A DNA stretch of 16,385 nucleotides from CAUJIW01 sp963205175 (GTDB lineage: Bacteria > Pseudomonadota > Alphaproteobacteria > Sphingomonadales > Sphingomonadaceae). The notes beneath the pieces are model-generated. The model was not told the origin of the DNA. It worked only from the letters and a program-made list of their open reading frames with translations, and searched no databases. The stretch lies in NCBI GenBank assembly GCA_041060555.1, contig JBEUDS010000037.1. One strand, 5' to 3'. Shown here piece by piece: positions 6,027-15,096 of this stretch. Made by a program: the position numbers and the translations under genes. How positions within the stretch are numbered: position 1 is the first letter of the stretch; each line of letters opens with the position of its first letter.

Positions 6027-9000
6027 ATCTTCTCGGGGATGATCTGAAGAGCGCCATTGGCCGCGGCACACGTCTGCGCATCGCTGCGTCATGCTTCTCG
6101 ATCTACGCATTCGAAGCTCTGAAGTCTGAGCTCTCGAAGATCGACAGCCTACAGTTCATCTTCACCGCGCCCACATTTGTGCCGACCGAAGTTACCGATC
6201 GCCTCCGGAAGGAACGTCGGGAGTTTTTCATTCCCAAGGCGCGACGGGAAAGCGGTCTTTACGGCACCGAGTTCGAGATCCAGCTGCGCAATAAGCTCAC
6301 TCAACGCGCCGTCGCTCGCGAATGCGCTGATTGGATCCGCAAGAAGGCCAGGTTTCGTTCCAACACAACAAAGGCCCCGATGCAGCAATTTATCCATCTG
6401 GCTGGGGCCGAAAGCGAAGTGGCCTACATGCCAATCAGCGGCTTCACGGCCGTGGATCTTGGCTACCAAAAGGGCGATGCGGTCTCCAACTTCGTGACCC
6501 GCTTCGATGATCCTGCGCACGCCAAGATGTATCTTCACCTATTTGATCAGATCTGGTCGGACTCGGAAAAGGTGAATGACGTCACTGCGGCCATCTGCGA
6601 GCACATCGAGTCCGTCTATCAGGAGAATTCGCCCGAGCGCATCTATTTCATGATGCTGTACAACATCTTTCAGGACTTCCTGAAGGACGTAGACGAGGAC
6701 GTTCTGCCGAACGACCTCACCGGGTACCGCGACACCGTGGTCTGGAACAAGCTCTTCAACTATCAGAAGGACGCGGCGACCGGCATCATCAACAAGCTGG
6801 AGACCTATAACGGCTGCATCCTTGCCGATAGTGTCGGTCTTGGTAAGACGTTCACAGCGTTGGCCGTCATCAAATATTACGAACTGCGCAACCGCTCCGT
6901 TCTCGTGCTCTGCCCCAAGAAGCTTGCGGACAACTGGCGGAACTACAATACGAACCTGACCACCAACATCTTCGCAAAGGATAGGTTCAACTACGATGTC
7001 CTTTGCCACACGGACCTGTCCCGGACATCGGGCGAGTCCTTTGGCATCCCGCTGAACCGGGTCAACTGGGGCAATTACGACCTCGTCGTGATCGACGAAT
7101 CCCACAATTTCCGCAACAACGATGTCTACAAGGACCGCGAGACGCGCTACCAGAAGCTGATGAACAAGGTCATCCGCGCCGGCGTGAAGACCAAGGTTCT
7201 GATGCTCTCGGCGACACCGGTCAATAACAGGTTCACTGACCTTCGTAATCAGCTTGCGCTTGCATATGAGGGGCAGTCCGAGGCGCTCAGTAAAAATCTG
7301 AAGGCCCAGACCAGCGTCGAAGAGATCTTTCGCCGGGCCCAGAAGGCCTTCAATGAATGGTCGTCCCTGCCGCCAGAAGAGAGGACCGCTGCGTCGATCC
7401 TGAAGGCGCTCGACTTCGACTTTTTCGAGCTTCTCGACGCCGTGACCATCGCCCGGTCACGAAAGCATATCGAGACCTTCTACGACACGAAAGACATCGG
7501 GACGTTCCCCCAAAGGCGCAAGCCGCTCTCTTATCACCGCCCGATCACCGAGCGTTCGGACGTTATGGGGTTCAACGACATCTTCACGCAGCTCTCGGTG
7601 CTGAAGCTCGCGGTCTACGCCCCGATCAGTTACATCCTGCCCAGCCGTCTACGGAAGTACGAGGAGATCTACGACACGCAGGTCGAGGGCGGACGCGGCA
7701 AGCTCAGACAGGCCGATCGGGAGCGCAGCCTTCAGGCGCTGATGACGACCAACCTGCTGAAACGCCTGGAGAGCTCGGTCGCCGCGTTCCGGCTCACCCT
7801 GCGGTCTCTCGGCGCCAACACCTCGCGCACGCTCGACGCGATAGACCAGTTCGAGAAAACCGGACGAAGCGAAAGCGTCACCGACTACCTCGCGGAAATG
7901 AACGACTTCGACCCGGAGGACGATGACCTCTCCGGCCTCGACGAGTTCACGGTCGGGAAGAAGGTCCAGATCAGCCTGGCCGACATGGACCTGCCGTCTT
8001 GGAAGCACGACCTGGCTGCGGACCTCGTCCTCATCGAGGATCTGATCACATCGATGGAAAAGGTCAAACCGGAGGACGATGCCAAGCTCCAGCACCTGCT
8101 TGCCCTCATCAGGCAGAAGGTGGACGAGCCGCTGAACCCCGGAAATCGCAAGGTGCTGGTCTTCACGGCCTTCGCAGACACCGCCAACTACCTTTACGAC
8201 AACCTGGCGCCCCTCGCGCAGCAGCTCGGGCTGCACGTCGGCAAGGTCACGGGATCGGACGTGCCCAAGACCACGCTCAAGAAGTCCTACGACTTCCAGA
8301 GCGTCCTGATGCTGTTTTCTCCGAGGTCGAAGGAGAAGGCCATCGTCCTTCCGAACGAACCAGGCGAGCTGGACATCCTGATCGGCACCGACTGCATCTC
8401 GGAGGGCCAGAACCTTCAGGACTGCGATTTCCTGATCAACTACGACATCCACTGGAACCCGGTGCGCATCATCCAGAGGTTCGGGCGGATTGACCGTATC
8501 GGCTCCCCGAACAGCCAGATCCAGCTGGTCAACTACTGGCCCGACATCACGCTCGACGAATACATCAACCTCAAGGAACGTGTCGAAAACCGGATGGTGA
8601 TCACCGACATCACTGCCACCGGCGACGACAACGTGCTCACCGCCAAGTCGAGCGACATCGCTTATCGCAAGGAGCAGCTCAAGCGGCTCCAGGACGAGGT
8701 CATCGAGCTCGAGGACGTGAAGGCCGGGATATCAATCACCGATCTCGGACTGAATGATTTCCGGATGGACCTGCTCAATTACGTCAAGGAGCATGGCGAG
8801 CTCGACAACGTGCCCTTCGGCATGCACGCCGTCGTCCCGGCACAGCCAGAGCTGGGCCTGCTGCCCGGCGTCATCTTCGCGCTGAGGAACATCCACGACA
8901 GCGTGAACGTTAACCAGCAGAACCGCTTGCACCCCTTCTACCTGGTCTACATCGACGACGACGGCCAAATCGTTGCCGACCACACCGAGGTCAAGCGCTT

Positions 9001-9274
9001 GCTCGACCTGATCCGATCCAGCTGCAAGGGGCGGATCGAGCCCATGCGCGACGTCTGCCGCATCTTCAACGAGCGCACCGACGACGGGCGCAGGATGGGA
9101 CGCTACTCCGACCTGCTCAGCCAGGCCATCCGCTCCATGATCGAGGTGAAGGAGGAGAAGGACATCGACAGCCTGTTCAGCGGCGGCCGCACCACGGCGC
9201 TGACCCACACCATCAAGGGGCTGGACGATTTTGAGCTGATCGCCTTCCTGGTCATCGAAGGGGGCGGCGCATGA
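6002..9274 (+). CDS. SNF2-type SF2 helicase with degenerate PLD-like N-terminal domain
   Basis: 1090 residues. The N-terminal ~190 residues resemble the phospholipase-D-like domain fused to this helicase class (RIAASCFSIYAF, residues 26-37; MPISGFTAVDLG, 143-154, where GSSNFT-GL is usual), but the HxK...GSxN catalytic set is not intact, so nuclease activity is doubtful. The SF2 motor follows: motif I ILADSVGLGKTFTA (273-286), motif Ia VLVLCPKKL (300-308), motif II DESH (365-368), motif III LSATP (402-406), a charged linker (about 550-690), and helicase C with VLVFTAF (718-724), GTDCISEGQNLQDCDFLINY (795-814) and QRFGRIDRIGS (825-835). The ~250-residue C-terminal region is unassigned. It should translocate on or remodel DNA using ATP. 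The start at ATG 6002 has GAGAGG six bases upstream, buried in a hairpin. It overlaps DUF4391 as ATGA. Confidence 0.93.
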   Translation: MKLIDNTSHLLGDDLKSAIGRGTRLRIAASCFSIYAFEALKSELSKIDSLQFIFTAPTFVPTEVTDRLRKERREFFIPKARRESGLYGTEFEIQLRNKLTQRAVARECADWIRKKARFRSNTTKAPMQQFIHLAGAESEVAYMPISGFTAVDLGYQKGDAVSNFVTRFDDPAHAKMYLHLFDQIWSDSEKVNDVTAAICEHIESVYQENSPERIYFMMLYNIFQDFLKDVDEDVLPNDLTGYRDTVVWNKLFNYQKDAATGIINKLETYNGCILADSVGLGKTFTALAVIKYYELRNRSVLVLCPKKLADNWRNYNTNLTTNIFAKDRFNYDVLCHTDLSRTSGESFGIPLNRVNWGNYDLVVIDESHNFRNNDVYKDRETRYQKLMNKVIRAGVKTKVLMLSATPVNNRFTDLRNQLALAYEGQSEALSKNLKAQTSVEEIFRRAQKAFNEWSSLPPEERTAASILKALDFDFFELLDAVTIARSRKHIETFYDTKDIGTFPQRRKPLSYHRPITERSDVMGFNDIFTQLSVLKLAVYAPISYILPSRLRKYEEIYDTQVEGGRGKLRQADRERSLQALMTTNLLKRLESSVAAFRLTLRSLGANTSRTLDAIDQFEKTGRSESVTDYLAEMNDFDPEDDDLSGLDEFTVGKKVQISLADMDLPSWKHDLAADLVLIEDLITSMEKVKPEDDAKLQHLLALIRQKVDEPLNPGNRKVLVFTAFADTANYLYDNLAPLAQQLGLHVGKVTGSDVPKTTLKKSYDFQSVLMLFSPRSKEKAIVLPNEPGELDILIGTDCISEGQNLQDCDFLINYDIHWNPVRIIQRFGRIDRIGSPNSQIQLVNYWPDITLDEYINLKERVENRMVITDITATGDDNVLTAKSSDIAYRKEQLKRLQDEVIELEDVKAGISITDLGLNDFRMDLLNYVKEHGELDNVPFGMHAVVPAQPELGLLPGVIFALRNIHDSVNVNQQNRLHPFYLVYIDDDGQIVADHTEVKRLLDLIRSSCKGRIEPMRDVCRIFNERTDDGRRMGRYSDLLSQAIRSMIEVKEEKDIDSLFSGGRTTALTHTIKGLDDFELIAFLVIEGGGA

Positions 9275-10032
9275 CCCTCTACGACTGGCCGCGCGCCGCC
9301 GCCTTCGGCCGCGTGATCCCAAAGAACAAGATCTACGAACACGCCGGCGCGAACACCACGCTGAAAGATCTGTTCGTGCGGGAGGTGGATCAGATCGTCT
9401 GGTCGCACAAACTGGCGCCGGAGACGATCAATCTGGCGGCCACGAAACAGGTCGCGGAAATCCAGATATTCCGCATTGTGCAAAAGATTGTGGTGCTGGA
9501 CCGCGACGTGTTACGGGCAATCGACCGGGCCATTCCGTTTCCGCTGATCTTCGAACTGGCGCATGGGGGCCGGATCAAGCTGGCCGCCGCCTACAAGCGG
9601 CCCAGTGAAGCGGATAGCACCCGATGGGTCGCAGGGGACTATTTCGAGAGCGGCTGGTTGCCTGAGGATGCACCCCGCACACCCCTTCCGGTGGCGCTGA
9701 ACATGGGCGCGCTGTATGAGCGGCTTCTCAGCCCGCTGGTCGAGGGACAGACGGCCCGGCTGATCCTTGGCCCCGTATCAGGACGCGCCGAAGCCCCGCA
9801 GACGCCTTTCATCCATGTCGCACAGGAAGAGCCCGTATCGCTGGAAGAGCGCATCGCGCAGGCTGAGGCGATCAAGGTGCAGGCACGCGAGGTCGAGCGG
9901 ATCAAGGCGCGGCTGGCGCGAGAGAAGCAATTCAACAAGCGCGTGGCGATCAACGCCGAGCTACGCGCGGCAAAGCAGGAACTGGAGCGGCTGACGGCCG
10001 GACACGCCGGCGCCGTCGTGACGAATGAGTGA
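9271..10032 (+). CDS. DUF4391 domain-containing protein
   Basis: 253 residues. Residues about 1-165 match my memory of DUF4391: RVIPKNKIYEHAGANTTLKD (14-33), REVDQIVWSHKLAPETINL (37-55), EIQIFRI (63-69), a DRAIPFPLIFEL strand (85-96) and KLAAAYKR (103-110). Residues about 190-245 are a strongly charged heptad-like coiled coil (SLEERIAQAEAIKVQ onward), probably for partner binding. The biochemical function of DUF4391 is unknown; its genes are regularly found between a large SF2 helicase and type III mod/res-like genes, so it is probably a structural or adaptor subunit of that complex (inference). Its start codon overlaps the helicase stop (ATGA, 9271-9274), and GGGGGCGG just upstream serves as RBS. 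Mod begins about 10 bp after its stop. Confidence 0.9.
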   Translation: MTLYDWPRAAAFGRVIPKNKIYEHAGANTTLKDLFVREVDQIVWSHKLAPETINLAATKQVAEIQIFRIVQKIVVLDRDVLRAIDRAIPFPLIFELAHGGRIKLAAAYKRPSEADSTRWVAGDYFESGWLPEDAPRTPLPVALNMGALYERLLSPLVEGQTARLILGPVSGRAEAPQTPFIHVAQEEPVSLEERIAQAEAIKVQAREVERIKARLAREKQFNKRVAINAELRAAKQELERLTAGHAGAVVTNE

Positions 10033-10042
10033 GAGGACGAGC

Positions 10043-11980
10043 ATGGACAAGCTGAAGATGCACAGCCCCGACCTGAGCCAGGAGAACATCGCGAAGATCC
10101 GTGAGCTGTTTCCCGGCTGCGTGACCGAGGCGCGGGACGAGAAGACGGGCAAGCTGCGTCTGGCGGTGGACTTCGATCAGCTGCGTCAGGAATTGAGTGA
10201 TCACATCGTGGAGGGGCCGCAGGAGCGGTATCGGCTGGACTGGCCGGGGAAGCGGGAAGCTTTGGCGCTTGCGAACGCGCCAATTGCCAAGACGTTGCGT
10301 CCCAGCCGTGAGGAAAGCGTGGATTTCGATACCACGCAAAACCTGTTCATCGAAGGAGATAACCTCGAAGCACTAAAGCTTCTGCAAGAAAACTATCTTG
10401 GCAAAGTCAAAATGATCTACATCGACCCGCCGTATAACACGGGGAACGATTTTGTTTACGAGGATGACTTCGCTGAAAGTTCGGCGGAGTTTCTTGAGCG
10501 ATCAAATCAAACGGATGCAGAAGGGAATCGGCTTGTCGCCAACACCACCTCAAATGGCCGGTTTCATTCAGATTGGCTGAGCATGATGTATGCGCGGCTG
10601 CGTCTTGCGAAGAACCTTCTTACTTCAGATGGCGCTGTCTTTATCAGCATCGACGACAATGAGGCCGGTGCACTTATTAAGGTTGGCCGAGAGATATTCG
10701 GGGATGAGAATTTTGTTGCTCAGCTGGCCGTTCAGCTGAATCCAAGGGGGAGGCACCTTGACCGCTTCATCGCGAATACGCACGAGTCTATTTTAATCTT
10801 TGTTCGCGACGGCCTGAATTCAGATTGTATTGGCGGACTTGAAAAAGAAGGGCGGATGGCTGACGAGTATAATCGCAGCGATAGCAATGGTCCTTTCAGG
10901 CTCTTGGGGCTTCGCAATCGTAACCAATCGTTCAACCCTACAACCCGGCCAAACCTCTACTACCCGCTGTATGTCTGCCCAGGAACCGGCATGGTCTCGC
11001 TGAACAAGGATGAGACATTCACAGATGAAGTTTGGCCAGATACGCCAGATGGCACAAAGACCTGCTGGACTTGGGGAAAGGAGAAGGTTTCCAAGGAACG
11101 CGATTTTCTAGTGGCTGAGGAGTCCAGAGGCGAATGGAGAATTTTCCGCAAGGACTACCTTAACAAAGGCGGAAGTGTTGCTAAAACTATGGCCAAGTCT
11201 CTTTGGACAGACAAGGAGATTACCAATGATTACGGTCGCGCTGCAGTTAAGGATCTTTTCGGAAAAGCCGTAATGGACTTTCCGAAGTCGCCTGCGCTTC
11301 TCGATCGCCTCATTAGAATTGGATCGAATGACCGCGATATTGTGCTGGACTTCTTTGCTGGGTCGTCCTCCACCGCGCACGCTCTGTTGGCTCTTAATGC
11401 TAGCGAGGGTTCCAATCGGAAGTTCATCATGGTTCAGCTGGACGAAGCCACCGCTGAAGGTTCCATAGCTCGAAGCGAAGGCTACAAGACAATTTCCGAT
11501 CTGTCGAAGGAACGTATCCGGCGCGCAGGCAAGAAGATTCTTGAAGGAGACTGTCACCCCGACTGGAACCGCGATGTCGGTTTCCGGGTGCTGAAGGTGG
11601 ACACCTCGAACATGAAGGACGTCTACTACCGCCCGGATGAGCTGAAGCAGTCTGACCTGCTCGATATGGTCGACAATGTGAAGGAAGACCGCACGTCCGA
11701 AGACCTGCTTTTTCAGGTACTGGTCGACTGGGGCGTGGACCTGACGCTGCCGATCCGCCGCGAGACGGCCCAAGGCAAGACCGTATTCTTCGTCGATGAC
11801 AACGCCCTTGTCGCCTGTTTTGATCGCGGTGTGACCGAGGAACTGGTGAAGGAGTTGGCGAAGCGCGAGCCTTTGCGCGTGGTCTTCCGCGACAACGGCT
11901 TTGTCTCGGATGCGGTGAAGATCAACGTCGAACAGATCTTCCGCCAGCTCTCGCCCACCACCGACGTCAAGTCGATCTGA
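10043..11980 (+). CDS. mod: Type III restriction-modification DNA methyltransferase (Mod)
   Basis: 645 residues. Adenine-N6 methyltransferase of the beta class: catalytic motif IV DPPYNTG (128-134) comes before the S-adenosylmethionine motif I DFFAGSSSTAHAL (436-448), with the target-recognition region between (roughly 220-420). The N-terminus MDKLKMHSPDLSQENIAKIR and the CVTEA block are typical of Mod subunits that pair with Res. It should methylate one strand of an asymmetric site and supply sequence recognition to Res. Start: GAGAGGA at 10031-10037 lies five bases before ATG 10043; an earlier in-frame ATG at 10025 would overlap DUF4391 by 8 bp. The central part is clearly poorer in GC than both ends (hand counts: 53/120 at 11161-11280 against 42/60 at 10201-10260 and 37/60 at 11821-11880), suggesting exchange of the recognition region. 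Res follows after 9 bp. Confidence 0.95.
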   Translation: MDKLKMHSPDLSQENIAKIRELFPGCVTEARDEKTGKLRLAVDFDQLRQELSDHIVEGPQERYRLDWPGKREALALANAPIAKTLRPSREESVDFDTTQNLFIEGDNLEALKLLQENYLGKVKMIYIDPPYNTGNDFVYEDDFAESSAEFLERSNQTDAEGNRLVANTTSNGRFHSDWLSMMYARLRLAKNLLTSDGAVFISIDDNEAGALIKVGREIFGDENFVAQLAVQLNPRGRHLDRFIANTHESILIFVRDGLNSDCIGGLEKEGRMADEYNRSDSNGPFRLLGLRNRNQSFNPTTRPNLYYPLYVCPGTGMVSLNKDETFTDEVWPDTPDGTKTCWTWGKEKVSKERDFLVAEESRGEWRIFRKDYLNKGGSVAKTMAKSLWTDKEITNDYGRAAVKDLFGKAVMDFPKSPALLDRLIRIGSNDRDIVLDFFAGSSSTAHALLALNASEGSNRKFIMVQLDEATAEGSIARSEGYKTISDLSKERIRRAGKKILEGDCHPDWNRDVGFRVLKVDTSNMKDVYYRPDELKQSDLLDMVDNVKEDRTSEDLLFQVLVDWGVDLTLPIRRETAQGKTVFFVDDNALVACFDRGVTEELVKELAKREPLRVVFRDNGFVSDAVKINVEQIFRQLSPTTDVKSI

Positions 11981-11989
11981 GGGCGCGCC

Positions 11990-14900
11990 ATGAAGTTCAA
12001 GTTCAAGGTCCAGCCCTATCAGACCAATGCCGTCAACGACGTGGTCGACTGCTTCGCTGGCCAGCCCATGACCTCTGGCCTGACCTACCGCATCGACCCC
12101 GGCCGCGCGGCGCAGGCCAGCGCCTTTGAGGAAGGGTTCAGGAATGCCGACCTCGCCCTGACAGACGCGCAGATTCTGGAGAACATCAAGAAGGTCCAGC
12201 GGCGCCAGAACCTGCCCGTCTCGCAGTCGCTGACGGATTTCACCACCTTCAACGCCCGGGGCGAGCGTGTGCCCGTCGCGGCCAGCTACAAGCGCGACGC
12301 GCTGGCTGCGAGCCGCGTGCACCTCGATGTCGAGATGGAGACCGGCACGGGCAAGACCTATTGCTACATCAAGACCATCTTCGAGATGAACAAGCGCTAT
12401 GGCTGGTCGAAGTTCATCATCATGGTGCCGTCAATCGCCATTCGCGAAGGGGTCTATAAATCGCTGCAGATCACGGCCGAGCACTTCACCGAGAGCTACG
12501 GCAAGAAGGCGCGGTTCTTCATCTACAACTCCAAACGCCTGCACGAGCTGGAGAGCTTTTCGTCCGACGCCGGCATCAACGTGATGGTGATCAACATCCA
12601 GGCGTTCAGCGCGCGCGGGGCCGACAACCGGCGCATCTACGAGGAGCTGGACGACTTCCAGTCGCGCAAGCCCATCGACGTGATCGCCTCCAACCGGCCG
12701 ATTCTGATCCTGGACGAGCCGCAGAAGATGGAAGGCGCGGCGACCATGGAGGCGTTGCCGAAATTCAAGCCGCTATTCATCCTGCGCTACTCCGCGACCC
12801 ACCGCACCCAGCACAACCGCGTTCACCGGCTGGACGCGCTGGACGCCTATAACCAGAAGCTGGTCAAGAAGATCGCGGTGCGCGGCATCCAGACCCGCGG
12901 GCTGGCCGGCACCAACGCCTATCTCTATCTCGAAGGCATCGACATCTCGAAGAAGGCGCCCGTGGCACGGATCGAGATGGAGGTGAAGCTGAAGTCGGGC
13001 GAGATCAAGCGCCAGCTTCGGCGGCTCGAGTTCCGCGACGACCTGTTTGTGGAGTCGGGCGAGCTGGACCAGTATCGCGGGTTCACGATCAGCCAGATCG
13101 ACGCCGTCAACGACACGGTCGAATTCACGAATGGCGAAGTGTTGCGCGCTGGTGAGGCGAACGGCGATGTCTCCGAGCGCGACATCCGCCGCATCCAGAT
13201 CCGTGAGGCGATCAAGGCGCATCTGGACAAGGAAAAGCAGCTCTTCGCACAGGGCATTAAGGTGCTGTCGCTGTTCTTCATCGACGAGGTTGTGAAGTAC
13301 CGCGACTACGACGAAGCCGACGAGAAGGGCGAGTATGCGCGGGTCTTCGAGGAAGAGTACGCGCTGCTGAAGGACGAATACCTGTCCGAGCTGGCAATCG
13401 ATAATGAGGCCTACCGGGCCTATCTGGCCGGGATCGATGCGGCGAAGACCCACAATGGTTACTTCTCGATCGACAAAAAGACCAATCGCCTGAAGGACCC
13501 GGCCGTCGGCGCCAGGTCGGTGGATTCAGACGATGTGGATGCCTACGACCTGATCCTGAAAGACAAGGAGCGACTGCTCTCGTTTGCGGAGCCGACCCGC
13601 TTCATTTTCTCCCACTCGGCTCTTCGGGAAGGCTGGGACAACCCGAATGTCTTCGTGATGTGCATGCTGAAGCACAGCGACAACACCATTTCCCGTCGCC
13701 AGGAAATCGGACGCGGCCTGCGGCTGAGCGTCGATCAGCATGGGGACCGGATGGATAATCCGGCAGTCGTGCACGACATCAACGTCCTGACTGTGGTGGC
13801 GAGCGAAAGCTACAAGGACTTCGTTGCCGGCCTTCAGAAAGAGATCGTGGAGACGCTGTCGTCGCGTCCGCGGCAGGCAACGGAAGCCTATTTCACAGGC
13901 AAGATAATCGCCACCGGTCAAGGTCCGCTCGAGGTGACCTCTGCGATGGCCAGGCAGATTTACCGCTACCTGCTGAAGAACGACTACACGGACGATGCAG
14001 ATCAGATCGCGGACGCCTACCACGAGGCCAAAGCGGCGGGGAAACTGGCCGACTTGCCCGATGAGCTGAAGCCCCATGCAGAGCAGGTGTTCCAGCTCAT
14101 CGACAGCGTCTTCAGCGACGCACAACTGCCCAAGGTCGATGATGGCCGCAAGCCCAAGACCAACCCCCTCAATGCGAACTTTGAGAAGAAGGAGTTCCAG
14201 GAGCTCTGGGCGCGGATCAATCACAAGGCGGTCTATCGTGTCGAGTTCGACTCGGCCGAACTGATCCGCAAGTGCATCGGTGCGCTGGACAGCCAGCTTC
14301 GGGTTACCCCGCTGCAGTACACGGTGCAGGTTGGCGTGCAGAGCGATGGTTTGACCGACAACCAGCTTCGCAGCGGTGACGGCTTTACCGTCACCAGCAC
14401 CACGACCGAGCACGGGGCCTCGATCCACTCCCTCGTGAAGTACGACCTCGTTGGCAAGGTGGCCGAAAACACGCAGCTGACGCGAGACACGGCGGCGACC
14501 ATCCTCGGCCGGATAGAACCCGTGGTTTTCGAGCAGTTCACGAAGAACCCCGAGCATTTCATCTCCGAGGCCTCGCGCATCATTGCCGAGCAGAAGGCCG
14601 CCATGGTTATCGAGCGTCTGGCATATGATGAAGTCGAAGAGCGGTACGACGTCGACATCTTTACCGCCGCGCAAACCGGGCAGGACTTCTCCCGGGCTAC
14701 GGCCAAGCTCAAGAACCACGTCTACGACTACGCGATCACGGATTCGGATGTGGAAAGGGAATTCGTGAAGGAACTCGATACAAGTAGCGAGATCGTTGTC
14801 TATGCCAAGCTGCCGCGTGGCTTCCTGATCCCGACTCCGGTGGGGGACTACAACCCTGATTGGGCAATATCGTTCAAGGCTGGCAGCGTGCGGCACATCT

Positions 14901-15085
14901 ACTTCGTTGCCGAGACCAAGGGCACGATGTCGTCGATGAAGCTGCGCGAGTTCGAGAAGACCAAGATCGAGTGCGCACGGAAGTTTTTTGCGGAGATCAG
15001 CCAGAGAGTCGAGCAGGACCGCGTGAAATACGATGTGGTTACCGACTATGCTAAGCTCATGGATATTGTCGGGCGCGCGGCATGA
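11990..15085 (+). CDS. res: Type III restriction enzyme Res subunit (SF2 helicase + PD-(D/E)XK nuclease)
   Basis: 1031 residues, full length for the family. Motif Q-like VQPYQTNAVNDVV (7-19); Walker A METGTGKT (116-123); Ia-like FIIMVPSIAIREG (142-154); Walker B-like LILDEPQKMEG (239-249), with the DEPQ variant usual in type III Res; motif III YSATH (267-271); motifs V/VI FSHSALREGWDNPNV and ISRRQEIGRGLRLS (540-580). The C-terminal nuclease shows a PD-(D/E)XK pattern: DYNPDWAI (Asp957) and FVAETKG (Glu975, Lys977). It should form a complex with Mod, hydrolyse ATP to communicate along DNA, and cut near unmethylated sites. Both ATPase and nuclease residues look intact, so an active enzyme is expected. 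ATG 11990 is preceded by GAGGG at 11979-11983. Its stop overlaps the next gene as ATGA. Confidence 0.95.
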   Translation: MKFKFKVQPYQTNAVNDVVDCFAGQPMTSGLTYRIDPGRAAQASAFEEGFRNADLALTDAQILENIKKVQRRQNLPVSQSLTDFTTFNARGERVPVAASYKRDALAASRVHLDVEMETGTGKTYCYIKTIFEMNKRYGWSKFIIMVPSIAIREGVYKSLQITAEHFTESYGKKARFFIYNSKRLHELESFSSDAGINVMVINIQAFSARGADNRRIYEELDDFQSRKPIDVIASNRPILILDEPQKMEGAATMEALPKFKPLFILRYSATHRTQHNRVHRLDALDAYNQKLVKKIAVRGIQTRGLAGTNAYLYLEGIDISKKAPVARIEMEVKLKSGEIKRQLRRLEFRDDLFVESGELDQYRGFTISQIDAVNDTVEFTNGEVLRAGEANGDVSERDIRRIQIREAIKAHLDKEKQLFAQGIKVLSLFFIDEVVKYRDYDEADEKGEYARVFEEEYALLKDEYLSELAIDNEAYRAYLAGIDAAKTHNGYFSIDKKTNRLKDPAVGARSVDSDDVDAYDLILKDKERLLSFAEPTRFIFSHSALREGWDNPNVFVMCMLKHSDNTISRRQEIGRGLRLSVDQHGDRMDNPAVVHDINVLTVVASESYKDFVAGLQKEIVETLSSRPRQATEAYFTGKIIATGQGPLEVTSAMARQIYRYLLKNDYTDDADQIADAYHEAKAAGKLADLPDELKPHAEQVFQLIDSVFSDAQLPKVDDGRKPKTNPLNANFEKKEFQELWARINHKAVYRVEFDSAELIRKCIGALDSQLRVTPLQYTVQVGVQSDGLTDNQLRSGDGFTVTSTTTEHGASIHSLVKYDLVGKVAENTQLTRDTAATILGRIEPVVFEQFTKNPEHFISEASRIIAEQKAAMVIERLAYDEVEERYDVDIFTAAQTGQDFSRATAKLKNHVYDYAITDSDVEREFVKELDTSSEIVVYAKLPRGFLIPTPVGDYNPDWAISFKAGSVRHIYFVAETKGTMSSMKLREFEKTKIECARKFFAEISQRVEQDRVKYDVVTDYAKLMDIVGRAA

Positions 15086-15096
15086 CCAAACCGCGC
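15075..15096 (+). promoter_or_regulatory. Short GC hairpin with GIY-YIG start codon in the loop
   Basis: GCGCGG (15075-15080) and CCGCGC (15091-15096) form six perfect G-C pairs around a 10-base loop that contains the ATG at 15082. No good Shine-Dalgarno precedes this ATG, so initiation is probably coupled to termination of res, whose TGA overlaps it. The hairpin may enforce that coupling, but in DNA this GC-rich it could be chance. Confidence 0.3.

Noticed and set aside
7649..8452. Minus-strand open frame of 267 codons
   Set aside because: Antisense to the helicase C-terminal domain; Val/Leu/Asp-biased shadow sequence.
11982..11989. GGCGCGCC palindrome just before the Res start codon
   Set aside because: Only 8 bp and entirely G/C in a GC-rich genome; most simply part of the short mod-res spacer.
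13526..14896. Minus-strand open frame of 456 codons
   Set aside because: Antisense shadow of the Res gene, no recognisable domain, and the sense frame carries complete type III Res motifs.
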